A stretch of DNA of 64,000 nucleotides, taken from NCBI RefSeq assembly GCF_024448695.1, contig NZ_JAMOHY010000010.1:1-64000 (forward strand), read 5' to 3'. The stretch comes from Stutzerimonas stutzeri. Its GTDB lineage: Bacteria; Pseudomonadota; Gammaproteobacteria; Pseudomonadales; Pseudomonadaceae. Under the pieces are notes generated by a model. It did no database searches. It was not told where the DNA came from and was given only the letters and a program-made list of their open reading frames with translations. Numbering within the stretch: position 1 is the stretch's first letter; each line of letters opens with the position of its first letter. This document shows, piece after piece, positions 17,053-27,916 of this stretch. Made by a program: the position numbers and the translations under genes.

Positions 17053-19689
17053 CTAGCCGGTATTGCGCAAGCCGGCGGCGATCCCTGCGACACTGACCAG
17101 CAGAGCCTGTTCCAGCGGGCTGTCTGCAGGGGTTTCCTGCTGTCGCGAGCGGGCCAGCAACTCGATCTGCATCAGGTGCAGGGGGTCGAGATAGGTGTTG
17201 CGCAAACTGAACGCCTCAAGCGTCTCGGGGCTGTGCGCAAGTAATTCGGACTGCTCGGTCAGCCCAAGCACGGCATCTACCGCCTGCGACAATCGGTCAC
17301 GCAAGTCGTCACCCAGGGATTGCAGCGGCTCAGCGACCAGGCGTTCGTCATAGCGCCTGGCGATCTCCGCATCGGTCTTGGCCAGCACCATTTCCAGCAT
17401 ATCGATGCGCGTACTGAAGAACGGCCAGCGCTGGCGCATGGTTCTCAGACGGTCGCCTTCGCCACGCTCCAGCGCGACCTGCAGTGCGCGCTCCCAGCCG
17501 AGCCAGGCAGGCAGCATCAGACGGGTCTGGGTCCAGGCGAAGATCCAGGGAATCGCTCGCAGACTCTCGACACCCCCTTCCCGACGCTTTGAGGGTCGAC
17601 TGCCCAGCGGCAGGCGACCAAGCTCCTGCTCGGGTGTGGCCTGGCGGAAATACTCGACAAACCCTGGGTGATCGCGCACCACACCACGGTAGGCCTCGAC
17701 GCCCTCCCCGGCCAGTTGCTCCATCAGTTCACGCCAGTCGGGTTCGGGCATCGGCGGTGGCAACAGGGTGGCTTCCAGTACCGCGGCCAGATAAAGGTTG
17801 AGATTCTGCTCGGCGATGTCCGGCAGACCGAACTTGAAGCGGATCATTTCACCCTGCTCGGTGGTGCGGAAACGCCCTGCTACCGATCCGGGCGGTTGCG
17901 AAAGAATCGCCGCATGGGCCGGGCCGCCACCACGCCCGACGGTGCCACCGCGACCGTGAAACAGCAGCAGTTCAACCTCATGGGCGCGGCAGATTTCAAC
18001 CAGGCTTTCCTGGGCACGATACTGCGCCCAGGCCGCCGCGGTGGTGCCGGCATCCTTGGCCGAATCGGAATAGCCGATCATCACTTCCTGCGGACCGTTA
18101 AGGCGCTCTCGATAGCCGGGTAAGCCCAACAGCCGTTCGATGCTCGGACCAGCGTTGTTCAGATCATCGAGCGTCTCGAACAGTGGCACCACGCGCATCG
18201 AACGCTGCAGGCCTGACTCCTTGAGCAGCAATTGCACCGCCAGTACATCGGATGCCTGCCGGGCCATGGAAATGACATAGGAGCCAAGCGACTCCTCTGC
18301 AGCCTGGGCGGCTACACGACAGGTGGCCAGCACTTCGGCAGTCTCGGCTGAGGGCTGGAAATGCGGCGGCAGCAAGGGACGACGGCTGTCCAGTTCACGC
18401 TGGAGGAAATCCAGACGCTGTCCTTCATCCCACTGTGCATACTGGCCAAGGCCCAGGTAGTCGGTGATTTCCGTCAGGGCTACGCTGTGCCTGGCTGAAT
18501 CCTGACGGATGTCGAGGCGCACCAGAAACAGCCCGAAGGCTGCCGCACGGCGCAGTGTATCGAGCAAAGCGCCATCGGCGATCACACCCATGCCGCAGGC
18601 GTGCAGCGAGCGGTAGCAGAGTTCCAGCGGCTGACGCAGTTCCCGGTTATTCCGCAGCACCGTTGCAGGTTCAGGAATGCCCTGTTCGCGTGCGCTACTC
18701 GCCCATTCCCGCGTAGCCTGCAGGCGCTCGCGCAAATCCTTGAGCAGCACGCGGTAGGGTTCTGCCGATTCCCCGCTGTGCTGCAACAACTCGGCACTCG
18801 CGGTCTGCATGGACAGCGCTGTAATAAGGCCCTCGACGTCGCGCAAGAACAGATCCGCTGCCATCCCCCGCGCCAGCAGCAGTACCTCGCGCGTCACTGC
18901 CGCTGTTACATTGGGATTTCCGTCGCGGTCACCGCCCATCCATGAGGCAAAGCGAATCGGTGCAGCATCGAGCGGTAGATGCAGGCCGCTGCTGCGGGCG
19001 AGCACAGTGTCGGTATGCCGCAGTACATTCGGCAGCGCCTGCCAGAGTGAATTCTCGATAACGGCGAAGCCCCACTTGGCCTCTTCCACCGGAGTGGGTC
19101 GGATCCGGCGAATTTCCTCGGTGTGCCAGGCCTCGGCAATCAGACGCTGCAGGCGCAGCTCGATCCCGGCCAGTTCATCGGCGCCGAGATCGCTATGGTC
19201 GCGTGCGGCGAGCTGAGCGGCGATGGCATCGTACTTCTGAATCAGGGTGCGGCGCGAAACCTCGGTCGGGTGCGCGGTCAGTACCAGTTCGATCTGCAGC
19301 TGGGCAACTTCGCGGGCAAGAAACGCCTGATCGAAGCCTTCTGACTTGAGTCGTTCGAGCAGCCCTGCCAGCACGCCTGTCTCGAAAGGCGGAGACTCCT
19401 CAGGGCGACGACGGCGCACGCGATGATGCTGCTCGGCAATATTGGCCAGATTGAGGAAGTGATTGAATGCGCGAGTCATCGGCAACAGCTCGTCGTCGGT
19501 GAGCCCGTCAAGGGTTTCCTCCAGCTGCTTCGCACCCTCAGCCGAACCGCGTCGTGCAGCTTTGGCCCCTTTGCGGATTCGCTCGATCTTCTCGAAGAAA
19601 GCATTGCCGTGCTGCGCGCGAATGGTGTCGCCCAGCAACTCGCCGAGCAGATGAACATTCTCGCGCAGGCGCGCATCGATTTTCGCCAT
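17053..19689 (-). CDS. ppc: Phosphoenolpyruvate carboxylase
   Basis: This 878-aa anaplerotic enzyme makes oxaloacetate from PEP and bicarbonate and so feeds the TCA block elsewhere in the window. Landmarks are [14 protein letters not shown] (catalytic His), [25 protein letters not shown], and [19 protein letters not shown]. The C-terminus ending AGLRNTG is typical. The start [20 protein letters not shown] matches Pseudomonas homologues and has GGGAAGG upstream. The region 19690-19956 holds the divergent promoters with the lipoprotein genes, where I see no defined site. Confidence 0.97.
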   Translation of the reverse strand: MAKIDARLRENVHLLGELLGDTIRAQHGNAFFEKIERIRKGAKAARRGSAEGAKQLEETLDGLTDDELLPMTRAFNHFLNLANIAEQHHRVRRRRPEESPPFETGVLAGLLERLKSEGFDQAFLAREVAQLQIELVLTAHPTEVSRRTLIQKYDAIAAQLAARDHSDLGADELAGIELRLQRLIAEAWHTEEIRRIRPTPVEEAKWGFAVIENSLWQALPNVLRHTDTVLARSSGLHLPLDAAPIRFASWMGGDRDGNPNVTAAVTREVLLLARGMAADLFLRDVEGLITALSMQTASAELLQHSGESAEPYRVLLKDLRERLQATREWASSAREQGIPEPATVLRNNRELRQPLELCYRSLHACGMGVIADGALLDTLRRAAAFGLFLVRLDIRQDSARHSVALTEITDYLGLGQYAQWDEGQRLDFLQRELDSRRPLLPPHFQPSAETAEVLATCRVAAQAAEESLGSYVISMARQASDVLAVQLLLKESGLQRSMRVVPLFETLDDLNNAGPSIERLLGLPGYRERLNGPQEVMIGYSDSAKDAGTTAAAWAQYRAQESLVEICRAHEVELLLFHGRGGTVGRGGGPAHAAILSQPPGSVAGRFRTTEQGEMIRFKFGLPDIAEQNLNLYLAAVLEATLLPPPMPEPDWRELMEQLAGEGVEAYRGVVRDHPGFVEYFRQATPEQELGRLPLGSRPSKRREGGVESLRAIPWIFAWTQTRLMLPAWLGWERALQVALERGEGDRLRTMRQRWPFFSTRIDMLEMVLAKTDAEIARRYDERLVAEPLQSLGDDLRDRLSQAVDAVLGLTEQSELLAHSPETLEAFSLRNTYLDPLHLMQIELLARSRQQETPADSPLEQALLVSVAGIAAGLRNTG

Positions 19690-19956
19690 GGACCCTTCCC
19701 TACCAGCCGCAACATTGATCACCGGCTACCGCCCTGCAAAGGACGCTGAGCGGCGCACTGAAAAATTGTTCAAACAGAGTGCCCACCACACCGGCCAATG
19801 ACAAGGTTCCACCACTCCTTTGGCCATTTACCGGAACGATTACGCCTCTGAGGCCTCACAAAAACATGACCCTACCCATCTTGCCCCATACAGAGAGCGG
19901 GACAGGGACTGCAAAACTTCGTTAACCCTCAGGAAAACGTTCACTGGAGAATGGCC

Positions 19957-20343
19957 ATGAAAACAAGCACTTTCGAACGATTCCAGCTGCCCAAACTGGC
20001 AGCCGTTGCATTGGGAGGGCTGTTGCTGGCCGGCTGCGCCGGCAATCCACCCACCGAGCAGTTTGCCGTGACCGAGTCCGCTGTGCGCAGCGCGGTCAGT
20101 GCTGGCGGCACCCAGTATGCGGCGGTGGAAATGCGTACGGCACAGGAAAAATGGAAGCAGGCCGAGATGGCCATGCAGCAGGAGAACTACGAAGAAGCTC
20201 GCATACTGGCTGAGCAGGCCGAGTGGGACGCCCGGGTGGCCGAGCGCAAGGCTCAGGCAGCCAAGGCGCAGAAGGCCGTTGAAGATGCCAAACAGGGCAT
20301 TGAGGAACTGCGCGAAGAAAGCATGCGCAGCGTTGTTCAGTAA
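19957..20343 (+). CDS. DUF4398 lipoprotein
   Basis: This 128-aa lipoprotein has a signal sequence ending GLLLAGC, with the lipid-modified Cys at 27. The mature part is helical with many Ala, Glu and Gln (coiled-coil-like, ~55-110), the DUF4398 pattern. ATG 19957 is chosen over 19951 because the GGAG ribosome site would be too close to the latter. It is followed 41 bp later by an OmpA-like lipoprotein, and the pair is likely an operon for envelope structure. Confidence 0.88.
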   Translation: MKTSTFERFQLPKLAAVALGGLLLAGCAGNPPTEQFAVTESAVRSAVSAGGTQYAAVEMRTAQEKWKQAEMAMQQENYEEARILAEQAEWDARVAERKAQAAKAQKAVEDAKQGIEELREESMRSVVQ

Positions 20344-20384
20344 CCCCCTTCGCCCATCAAGCCTGCAACAAAGGATGATTTTTC

Positions 20385-21188
20385 ATGAATAAATTACTGA
20401 CACTGCCCACTGTGCTGGCCATGACCATCGGCCTGGCAGCATGCTCATCACAACCCAACCAGAACCTCGAACAGGCTCGCGGCCAGTTCGCTCAGCTGCA
20501 GGGCGATGCTCGCGCCAGCCAGCTTGCAGCGCTGGAAACCGAAGATGCCGCCCGGATGCTGGAGAAAGCCAACAAGGCCTATCTGGATGATGCGAGCAAG
20601 GAAAAGGTCGACCAGCTGGCTTATCTGACCCAGCGTCGTATCGAACTCGCCGAACAAACCATTGCCCTGCGCACCGCTGAACACGAGATCGGAAAGGCTT
20701 CGGCCCAGCGCGCTGAAGCTCGCCTGGAATCACGTGAAGCACAGCTTCAGCGTCAGCAGGATGAGATCCGTCGCCTGCAACAGGACCTCCAGGCCAAACA
20801 GACTGAACGTGGAACACTGGTGACCTTCGGTGACGTTCTATTCGACCTGGACAAATCCGATCTGAAACCCGCCGGCATGCGTGACATTCAGAAGCTGGCC
20901 GACTTTCTCAATGAGAATCCGGAGCGCAAGGTGGTCGTTGAAGGGTATACCGACAGCACCGGAACAGATGCCTACAACCAACGGTTGTCCGAGCGCCGTG
21001 CCGAATCCGTGCGTCGCGCCCTGACCCGTGCCGGTGTCGATATGCAGCGTATTCAGGTGGTCGGCTACGGCAAGCAATACCCGGTTGCGAGCAACGATAC
21101 AACCTCCGGTCGCGCCATGAACCGTCGTGTGGAAGTCACGATTTCCAACGACGATCAGCGAGTCGCACCGCGTTCATCCATGCGCTGA
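20385..21188 (+). CDS. OmpA-family peptidoglycan-binding lipoprotein (LptF/PA3692-like)
   Basis: This 267-aa protein has a lipobox GLAAC with Cys20. A helical DUF4398-like part (~25-140, with long Arg/Gln/Glu heptads) is followed by the OmpA C-terminal domain: FGDVLFDLDKSDLKP, VEGYTDSTGTDAYNQRLSER and VGYGKQYPVASN. It anchors the outer membrane to peptidoglycan. By layout and architecture it resembles the P. aeruginosa outer-membrane lipoprotein near ppc called LptF (lipotoxin F); this is from memory. AAGGA precedes the ATG. Confidence 0.92.
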   Translation: MNKLLTLPTVLAMTIGLAACSSQPNQNLEQARGQFAQLQGDARASQLAALETEDAARMLEKANKAYLDDASKEKVDQLAYLTQRRIELAEQTIALRTAEHEIGKASAQRAEARLESREAQLQRQQDEIRRLQQDLQAKQTERGTLVTFGDVLFDLDKSDLKPAGMRDIQKLADFLNENPERKVVVEGYTDSTGTDAYNQRLSERRAESVRRALTRAGVDMQRIQVVGYGKQYPVASNDTTSGRAMNRRVEVTISNDDQRVAPRSSMR

Positions 21189-21199
21189 TTGCTACTGAA

Positions 21200-21222
21200 G
21201 CCCTCCAGGGAAGGAGGGTCTT
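21200..21222 (+). terminator. Weak terminator-like hairpin after the OmpA-like gene
   Basis: CCCTCC (21201-21206) pairs with GGAGGG (21213-21218), followed by TCTT. The stem is short and the T-run poor. Confidence 0.4.
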
Positions 21223-21301
21223 GATCCAGCAAAAAAGGCCGAACAAGCCCGACCCTTGTACGACTTAGCCGTGCGAGCGACCGGCGAGACGGTAACGGCA
21301 A

Positions 21302-21580
21302 TTAGCGGCCCGCGCGCGACTCGCGCAGATAGAAGCGTGCCTTCTTGGCCTTGTTGGTACAGCCTCGAAACGCCTCAAACTGCTGCTGGGTTTTGGCGCC
21401 GGTCAACAGACCCATTGCCTTGGAGTAGCTTACGGTGCCCGCGAAGCCTTCCGCCTCGGCAAGGCTTTGCTCGGCCCACGCGGCCTCAAGCTGGGATGCG
21501 CAGCTCTCGCGATATGCGGTTTTGCCGGCACAACCGGTCAGGGTCAACGCCAGCAGGGACAAGCAGATCAGGTTTTTCAT
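21302..21580 (-). CDS. Small lipoprotein of unknown function
   Basis: The start MKNLICLSLLALTLTGC (Cys17 lipobox) is at 21580, with GAGGA seven bases upstream; an in-frame ATG two codons earlier is too close. The mature 77 residues contain two further cysteines (in ESCAS and RGCTN) that could form a disulphide. It is transcribed after selU on the minus strand, 9 bp beyond its stop codon, so it may be co-transcribed. Confidence 0.72.
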   Translation of the reverse strand: MKNLICLSLLALTLTGCAGKTAYRESCASQLEAAWAEQSLAEAEGFAGTVSYSKAMGLLTGAKTQQQFEAFRGCTNKAKKARFYLRESRAGR

Positions 21581-21589
21581 GGTCATTCC

Positions 21590-22711
21590 TCAGTGGGGTA
21601 CCTCTACAGCGTGCTTGCGCTTTGCACGGACCCGTAGAAACTCGACTACCGCGTCCTGTTCGCCGGCAAATTCGATACGTGATGCCTTGCTTTCGCGCTG
21701 ATAAACATACATCGGATCGTAATAGCGCGTGAGCAAGGTTTCGATCCAGTTGCGGTGCAGATCCACCGCACCGCTGCGGGCCTGCTCGGCCAGTGCTTGA
21801 TCCATGATCAGTGCGAGCTCCCTGTAATGCTCGCCGCCCAGTCGCCTGCTGATATTGACCAGACTTTCCTGCAAACGCTCAGCGAAAGCAGAAAATCCTG
21901 CCTCACCGTGCTCGGCAGTGAATTCGGCGCAAAGATCAACCACATAGTCTTTCAGAATGCGCTCGACACGCCCTTCAAGGCTGTCCTCAAGCCAGACCAG
22001 GGGGTATTGCTGCATCCCCTGAAACAGCGACAGGGGAATCGAGCAGCGCCCTACCAGCCGCGCTTCGTCCTCAAGCACGAACTGTTTGATGCCTTGGGCC
22101 TGCATTTTCAGCAAACGAATCGCCAGGGCATTCTCGAAATCGATCTGCGCCGGCTGCGGCGTGGCACGCTTGCCGAAACTCGAGCCACGATGATTGGCCA
22201 GGCCTTCCAGATCCACGCTGTTGCCCAGGCGGGCCAGCACTTCGGTCTTGCCGGTTCCGGTCATGCCGCCAACCAGCACGAAATCCAGATGGGACACCGC
22301 CTGCTCGAGCGTATCCAGCAGAAAATGCCGCATAGCCTTGTAGCCGCCAGTCACGCGCGGGTAATCGATGCCCGCCTCGCTCTTCAGCCATTGCTGCACC
22401 AGCTGCGAGCGCAGCCCGCCCCGAAAACAGTAGATGTAGCCCTGCGGGTTGTTTCGGGCAAACTCGGCCCAGGCTTCAATTCGCTCGGCCTTTATCTGGC
22501 CGCTGACCAGCCGGTTGCCGAGTTCGATGGCCGCCTGCTGACCGTGCTGCTTGTAGCAGGTGCCGACCTTCTGCCGCTCGACATCGTTCATCAGCGGCAG
22601 GTTGACCACGCCTGGAAAGGCACCCTTGGCGAACTCTACTGGCGCCCGTGCATCCATCATCGGCACATCGTCGAGGAACAGTGCACTGTAGTTATCGGTA
22701 TCGCCGCGCAT
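21590..22711 (-). CDS. selU: tRNA 2-selenouridine synthase
   Basis: This 373-aa enzyme (MnmH) exchanges sulfur for selenium in mnm5s2U34 of tRNA Lys, Glu and Gln. The N-terminal rhodanese domain carries [12 protein letters not shown] with the catalytic Cys95. A second domain has the P-loop GGMTGTGKT (148-156). The ATG overlaps the selD stop codon by one base (TGATG), which implies translational coupling. Selenophosphate from SelD is its substrate. Confidence 0.95.
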   Translation of the reverse strand: MRGDTDNYSALFLDDVPMMDARAPVEFAKGAFPGVVNLPLMNDVERQKVGTCYKQHGQQAAIELGNRLVSGQIKAERIEAWAEFARNNPQGYIYCFRGGLRSQLVQQWLKSEAGIDYPRVTGGYKAMRHFLLDTLEQAVSHLDFVLVGGMTGTGKTEVLARLGNSVDLEGLANHRGSSFGKRATPQPAQIDFENALAIRLLKMQAQGIKQFVLEDEARLVGRCSIPLSLFQGMQQYPLVWLEDSLEGRVERILKDYVVDLCAEFTAEHGEAGFSAFAERLQESLVNISRRLGGEHYRELALIMDQALAEQARSGAVDLHRNWIETLLTRYYDPMYVYQRESKASRIEFAGEQDAVVEFLRVRAKRKHAVEVPH

Positions 22712-23745
22712 CAACGAACCTCGACTGCGAATGCGCCGGCTTCGACCAGTTCGCCAATTGGCTCAAGCGCAAGGCCAAGCTCGGTGGCTACGGCAAGAAA
22801 CTCTGCCTCGCCTTCGGGCGCTACCGCAACCAGCAAGCCACCGCTGGTCTGCGGATCACAGAGCAGTTGCTTGTGCGTTTCGTCCAGCGTGGCGATACGT
22901 TCGCCGTAGCTGTCAAAATTACGCCCGGTGCCGCCCGGCACACAGCCCTGCTCAAGGTAATAGTCGACACCTTCGAGCCGCGGTACCCGTGCATAATCGA
23001 TACGCGCGGTAAGACCACTGCCATCGGCCATCTCGACCAAGTGTCCAAGCAGGCCGAAGCCAGTGACATCGGTCATGGCGTGCACTCCGGCGAGCTTGCC
23101 GAAGCGACTGCCGGGTGTATTGAGCTTGCACATCCAGTCCCGTGCACGCCCCACATCTTCGACACGCAGCTTGGCCTGTTTTTCCGCCGTGGTGAGGATG
23201 CCGATACCCAGCGGTTTGGTCAGATAAAGCCTGCAGCCCACCGAGGCCGTATCGTTGCGCTTCATCTGGCTCTTGTTCACCAACCCGGTGACGGCCAGGC
23301 CGAAAATTGGCTCAGGCGCATCAATGGAATGCCCGCCTGCCAACGGAATACCTGCCGCATCACAGACCGAACGACCACCCGCTATCACCTCCCGCGCTAC
23401 TTCCGGCGGCAGCACGTTAACCGGCCATCCCAGAATGGCGATGGCCATCAGCGGATCACCACCCATGGCGTAGATGTCGCTGATGGCATTGGTGGCAGCA
23501 ATGCGACCGAAATCGAAGGGATCGTCGACAATGGGCATGAAAAAGTCGGTGGTTGAAACAACGCCGCGCTCGTCATCGATGCCATACACCGCGGCATCAT
23601 CGCGCGAGGCGTTGCCAACCCACAGGCGCGGATCGAGGTTCTGCGCACCGCTGCCCGCAAGGATCACATCCAGCACCTTTGGGGAGATTTTGCAGCCGCA
23701 ACCGGCACCGTGGCTGTATTGGGTAAGGCGAATGGGTTCGCTCAT
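22711..23745 (-). CDS. selD: Selenide, water dikinase (selenophosphate synthetase)
   Basis: This 344-aa enzyme makes selenophosphate from selenide and [14 protein letters not shown] contains Cys16, Cys18 and Lys19, equivalent to the catalytic Cys/Lys pair; there is Cys rather than Sec at the active position. Downstream [32 protein letters not shown] and [14 protein letters not shown] are family motifs. GAGG precedes the ATG. It is co-transcribed with selU. Confidence 0.96.
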   Translation of the reverse strand: MSEPIRLTQYSHGAGCGCKISPKVLDVILAGSGAQNLDPRLWVGNASRDDAAVYGIDDERGVVSTTDFFMPIVDDPFDFGRIAATNAISDIYAMGGDPLMAIAILGWPVNVLPPEVAREVIAGGRSVCDAAGIPLAGGHSIDAPEPIFGLAVTGLVNKSQMKRNDTASVGCRLYLTKPLGIGILTTAEKQAKLRVEDVGRARDWMCKLNTPGSRFGKLAGVHAMTDVTGFGLLGHLVEMADGSGLTARIDYARVPRLEGVDYYLEQGCVPGGTGRNFDSYGERIATLDETHKQLLCDPQTSGGLLVAVAPEGEAEFLAVATELGLALEPIGELVEAGAFAVEVR

Positions 23746-23951
23746 CTGGAAAGCCTCATGACGGTCGCAAAATGGGCGCCGATTGTAGCAAGAAGGCGAA
23801 AAGGCTGGCGCTGCAGCATCAAGCCCAGAACCCTCGAGGTCGCTCAGCAGCAGGATTCCTGCAGAACTCGTCAGACTAATTATTGTTATCTCGCGCTTGA
23901 AGCACAGCAGCACAGGCTTGATGCTAGCGGTCCTGCCACGGGGAGAATTGC

Positions 23952-24941
23952 ATGGGCAACAAGGTCGCATTGGTACTGGGGTCTGGAGGTGCGCGTGGTT
24001 ATGCGCACATTGGCGTCATCGAGGAGCTCACAAGGCGAGGTTACGAGATCGAATGCATCGCTGGCTGCTCCATGGGCGCAGTGGTCGGGGGCATTTACGC
24101 AGCGGGCAAGCTGGACGAATACCGCGCCTGGATTGAAAGCCTCGACTATTTCGACATGCTGCGCCTGGTGGACCCGAGCTTCAGCCTCGGCGCCATTCGG
24201 GGAGAAAAGATTTTTGGACGCATTCGCGACATGCTTGGCTCGATCAATATCGAAGACTTGCCGATTCCCTTCACAGCCGTTGCCGCTGACCTGACCAACC
24301 AGCAGGAAATCTGGTTTCAGGAAGGCAATCTGGAACTGGCAATGCGCGCTTCGGCAGCCATTCCGAGCCTGTTCACCCCGGTGATGCAGGGTAATCGCGT
24401 TCTGGTCGACGGCGGCATACTCAACCCGTTGCCGATAGTGCCTGTGGTGTCCAGTCACAGCGACATCATCATCGCGGTCAACCTCAACGCCAACAATCAT
24501 CGTCAATACCCCTTGCCGGAAATATTCCGCCCAGGTCGCTTCGATGGAATGATGAGCTCGATCAGCTCGCATATCCCGTTCTGGCGCAAGAACAATGGAG
24601 TGGATGAGCATATTGCCGAGCTTCAAGCGGGAGAAGCAGCTCGAGCAGGCCAGCCACCTGCGGCACCGACCGGTCGCTGCCCACCCAAGTCTGCCGAGGG
24701 TTCAAAGGTGGTGGATGTGAGCGGCCCGGCGTCGTTGCTGGAACTGATCAACCAGAGCTTCGAGGTGATGCAGTCGTCCTTGACGCAATACAAGATCGCC
24801 GGTTATCCGCCCAACGTACTTATCAATATCCCCAAGCGCGCCTGCCGCTTCTATGAGTTCTACAAGGCGCCGGAGCTGATCAAGTTGGGCCAGATCGTCG
24901 CCAGCGATGCGCTGGACAAGTATGAGGCGGAGCAGTGCTAG
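23952..24941 (+). CDS. Patatin-like phospholipase family protein (RssA-like)
   Basis: This 329-aa protein has the oxyanion motif [12 protein letters not shown] (10-21), the nucleophile elbow GCSMG with Ser40, and the dyad Asp in [13 protein letters not shown] (Asp153). These three sites complete a patatin catalytic dyad, so it is probably a serine lipase/esterase. Residues ~212-255 are Pro/Ala-rich and variable. GGGGAGA precedes the ATG. Divergent from selD. Confidence 0.9.
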   Translation: MGNKVALVLGSGGARGYAHIGVIEELTRRGYEIECIAGCSMGAVVGGIYAAGKLDEYRAWIESLDYFDMLRLVDPSFSLGAIRGEKIFGRIRDMLGSINIEDLPIPFTAVAADLTNQQEIWFQEGNLELAMRASAAIPSLFTPVMQGNRVLVDGGILNPLPIVPVVSSHSDIIIAVNLNANNHRQYPLPEIFRPGRFDGMMSSISSHIPFWRKNNGVDEHIAELQAGEAARAGQPPAAPTGRCPPKSAEGSKVVDVSGPASLLELINQSFEVMQSSLTQYKIAGYPPNVLINIPKRACRFYEFYKAPELIKLGQIVASDALDKYEAEQC

Positions 24942-24947
24942 AACGCC

Positions 24948-26024
24948 TCAGCCGGGACGATCGTTCGATGGTTTGGGCGATTCGCCCGCTTGCGGAACTT
25001 CCCTCGCCACCCATCCACCCAGCAGGCTATAGGCAACTGCCAGCAGGGTCGGCCCCAGAAACAGCCCCATAAAGCCGAAGGCCAGAACGCCACCGAACAC
25101 CCCCAACAGCACCACCACCAACGGCAGGTTGCCGCCGCGGCTGATGAGGTAGGGTTTGAGCACATTATCCACACCACTGATGATGAACATGCCCCACACC
25201 CCGAGGAAGATGGCCATGCCGTACTGCCCCTGCCAGATCAGCCAGGCGACCGCAGGCCCCCAGATCAGGGGCGGGACCATCAGGAAGCTGAATGCAAAAG
25301 TCATCAGGCCGAGGACCATTGCCCCCGGCACACCGGCGATGGTGAAACCGATATAAGCCAGGATCGCCTGCGCCGCCGCCGTACCGATCACGCCGTTGAC
25401 GACACGCTGTACCGTACCGGCCACGAGTTCCAGATAGTGGTCGGCGCGATCCCCGATCAGGCGATGCAGCAGGCTATGGACGAAGGCCGCAAGCTTGGGG
25501 CCATCGCGATAGAAGAAAAACACCAGCACCAGACTCAGAGCCAGCTCCAGCATCCCGCCACCGATACGCGCACTGCGCACCAGTAGCCAGTTGCCAACCT
25601 GTCCGATATAGGGCCGGATGGTGGCGAAAAATGCCGTTCCCTGTTCATCCACGGTGCGCCAGAGATTCAACAGGCTGTCACCCACCAGCGGAAACTCTCC
25701 CAGCCACTCAGGCGGTGCCGGTAGCCCCTCGACCTGAAGGCTGTGGACCAACACGTTGACCTCACGAATCTGATCGGCAATGTTCAGCCCCAGCCAGACC
25801 AGGGGCACGGCCACCAGCACCATCCAGCCAAAGGTCAACAGCGTCGCGGCAAGGGTCGAATTGCCCTTCAACCAGCGCGTCAACACACGCATGACCGGCC
25901 AACTGGCAAACGCCAGTACCGCAGCCCAGAACAGCGCGGAAACAAAAGGCGCCAGTACCCACAAACATGCACCCAATAACGCCAGGAGCAGGATCTGCAC
26001 CAGCAAACGATCGTTGTTAAGCAT
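24948..26024 (-). CDS. AI-2E family transporter (PerM/YdiK type)
   Basis: This 358-aa inner-membrane protein has about eight transmembrane helices: two N-terminal pairs (~8-50, 60-85), then a soluble loop (~88-145), then helices to ~330. The pattern matches the PerM/YdiK/TqsA superfamily, which exports diverse small molecules or ions. The substrate cannot be inferred. The Pro/Ser-rich C-terminus (EVPQAGESPKPSND) is cytoplasmic. It converges on the patatin gene with 6 bp between stop codons. Confidence 0.9.
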   Translation of the reverse strand: MLNNDRLLVQILLLALLGACLWVLAPFVSALFWAAVLAFASWPVMRVLTRWLKGNSTLAATLLTFGWMVLVAVPLVWLGLNIADQIREVNVLVHSLQVEGLPAPPEWLGEFPLVGDSLLNLWRTVDEQGTAFFATIRPYIGQVGNWLLVRSARIGGGMLELALSLVLVFFFYRDGPKLAAFVHSLLHRLIGDRADHYLELVAGTVQRVVNGVIGTAAAQAILAYIGFTIAGVPGAMVLGLMTFAFSFLMVPPLIWGPAVAWLIWQGQYGMAIFLGVWGMFIISGVDNVLKPYLISRGGNLPLVVVLLGVFGGVLAFGFMGLFLGPTLLAVAYSLLGGWVAREVPQAGESPKPSNDRPG

Positions 26025-26102
26025 CAGCTACCTATCCGGAAACGGTGGTGCGCCTTGTGTAGTGGCACACCGGCAATGGGCTATTGCAGTCTGAAACGCA
26101 CG

Positions 26103-26951
26103 TCAGCGCAATAGCCTGATGCGCAACCCTTCTTCAGCGGAAGCTTCTCCATCGAGGCGGCGGGCTGCGATGCGCTCGGCTACCAGCGCTTCATGCCAGG
26201 CCGCGGCACCCTTGCCTTGCAGGGAAACCCGTATCGTGCTGTCGAGCCGAAGCACATTGGCCAGTAGCGCGGCCCATTCCTTGACAGGCTCCTCAGGCAA
26301 GCGGGGCAGCCACAACACCTCGGCGCTTTTCAACTGACGCAGCAAGGTTGCCGGATTCGGCAGAATGTCACCCAGGGGCTGCTCCGGACTGAATTGCTCC
26401 ACGTGCAGGTAAGGCCGGCCATTACCGCGGGTGATGCCGTAGAGCGCCACCAGGCTGTCAGAATCATCTGCCAGGCGCGCCAGCAGATAGGCCTGTTGTG
26501 CCTCGGGGCCGTAGAGCATGGAACGCTGGAAAATATCATTGGCCCAGAGGCTGCTGGAACCACACTCACGACCTTCGCACCAGAACAACAGCTCGCCCCC
26601 GGTTTCGATCAACTGATTGCGTGTCTGTTCAAACGCCTCGATACCCCTGTGCCCATCCGGCAGTTCATAGGTGACGGCCGTCAACTGTCCGACCGCACTG
26701 ATCTGGGCACTCATCCTCAAGCGGCCACTGATGCGGCGGATCGCATCCAGCGGATAGGTTCGCTCCAGCGTTGCCTGCTCCCTGAACGAAACGATTTGCG
26801 CTTGGGGATAACGTGACAAGGCTTCGATATCCCTGCTGCCGGATACATCCGCAGCACTTGCCGCACCGGCAAACAGGGCCAGGCCCAGTATCCCTATGGC
26901 TCTGGAGAGCCTGCACTCCTTGTACGTGGCGGCCCTGGGAAAATCGATCAT
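26103..26951 (-). CDS. DUF4892 secreted protein
   Basis: The 282-aa protein has an N-terminal hydrophobic signal (~16-33, AIGILGLALFAGAASAA). The mature part shows DIEALSRYPQAQIVSF, a Cys pair in FWCEGRECGSS, and GPEAQQAYLLARLA, as in DUF4892 proteins. The C-terminal half may carry a small helical-repeat domain. Periplasmic location is expected. Function unknown. Confidence 0.78.
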   Translation of the reverse strand: MIDFPRAATYKECRLSRAIGILGLALFAGAASAADVSGSRDIEALSRYPQAQIVSFREQATLERTYPLDAIRRISGRLRMSAQISAVGQLTAVTYELPDGHRGIEAFEQTRNQLIETGGELLFWCEGRECGSSSLWANDIFQRSMLYGPEAQQAYLLARLADDSDSLVALYGITRGNGRPYLHVEQFSPEQPLGDILPNPATLLRQLKSAEVLWLPRLPEEPVKEWAALLANVLRLDSTIRVSLQGKGAAAWHEALVAERIAARRLDGEASAEEGLRIRLLR

Positions 26952-27049
26952 TTCTCTGTGTTTCCTGCTGAGACGAATGCCCCAGCCTCACCAGTTGGCA
27001 AAAGCGTGTCAAGCAAGGCTTTGCGACAGATTCTTGCGCAGGCCTTCGA

Positions 27050-27916
27050 TCAAGCAGTTGCAGCAGCGAAGAAAGGATTGAAAACAGCCGCAACCGCCAT
27101 CGCACCCGCCTGATCATCCAGATGCAAATGGTGCCCGCCAGGCAAGTGGCACAGATTGAACGGCAGGGATTGCGCCAGCTCGAGCAGATCCGGCTCGACC
27201 ATCAGGCCTTGTTCGGCCAGTACCAGGCTCGCAGGACAGGCCACAGCCTGAATGAAAGCCTGCGCATGGGCGCGACTCAGCCGCATCGGTGAAGGCAGCA
27301 TCAAGCGGGCGTCGGTGCGCCAGGTGTAGCCTCCCGGAACCGGCATCAGTCCGCGCTGGGCCAGCAATTCGGCCGCTTCCCAACTGACCGCGCCAACCCC
27401 CTTCATGCGTGCCGCAACCGCTTGCTCAAAGGTGGCGTAGACCGGCTTTCGCTTGTCTTCTACGGTCAGCAGCGCCCGTAATGACTCACCAAGCTTTTGC
27501 GGTGCGCCAGCGGCTTCGCCGGTAAAGGGAATTACCCCATCGATAAGCGCCAGGCGCTCGACCCGCTCAGGCATGGCACCGGCCAGCAAGACCGCAACGA
27601 TAGCCCCCATGGAATGCCCCAGCAGCGAGAATCGTCGCCAGCCGAACTGCTCCGCCGTCTGCAGCACATCGTGGGCGTAATCCCAGATGTTGTAGGCTGA
27701 ACCGAAGGGGCGATGGTCAGAGTGACCATGACCCGGCAGATCCAGTGCAACGATGCGCAGACCATCGAGCAGCGGCGCAAGTCGGCTGAAGGTGGCCGCA
27801 TTGTCGAGCCAGCCATGCAGGGCGATGACCGGCTGACCGTTTTCCGGGCCATAAAGGTGGGCCGCAACTTCGATATGCGGCAAGCTCAAACGGACCTCTT
27901 CGAACGCGACGGTCAT
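27050..27916 (-). CDS. Alpha/beta hydrolase
   Basis: This 288-aa cytoplasmic hydrolase has HGWLDNAATF (~34-43), DLPGHGHSDH (~59-68), the nucleophile elbow GHSMG (Ser102), and a C-terminal GGHHLHLDD with the catalytic His. It belongs to the esterase/haloperoxidase-like group with unknown substrate. The ATG overlaps the upstream hydrolase stop codon by 4 bp (27913-27916), so the two are coupled. Confidence 0.88.
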   Translation of the reverse strand: MTVAFEEVRLSLPHIEVAAHLYGPENGQPVIALHGWLDNAATFSRLAPLLDGLRIVALDLPGHGHSDHRPFGSAYNIWDYAHDVLQTAEQFGWRRFSLLGHSMGAIVAVLLAGAMPERVERLALIDGVIPFTGEAAGAPQKLGESLRALLTVEDKRKPVYATFEQAVAARMKGVGAVSWEAAELLAQRGLMPVPGGYTWRTDARLMLPSPMRLSRAHAQAFIQAVACPASLVLAEQGLMVEPDLLELAQSLPFNLCHLPGGHHLHLDDQAGAMAVAAVFNPFFAAATA

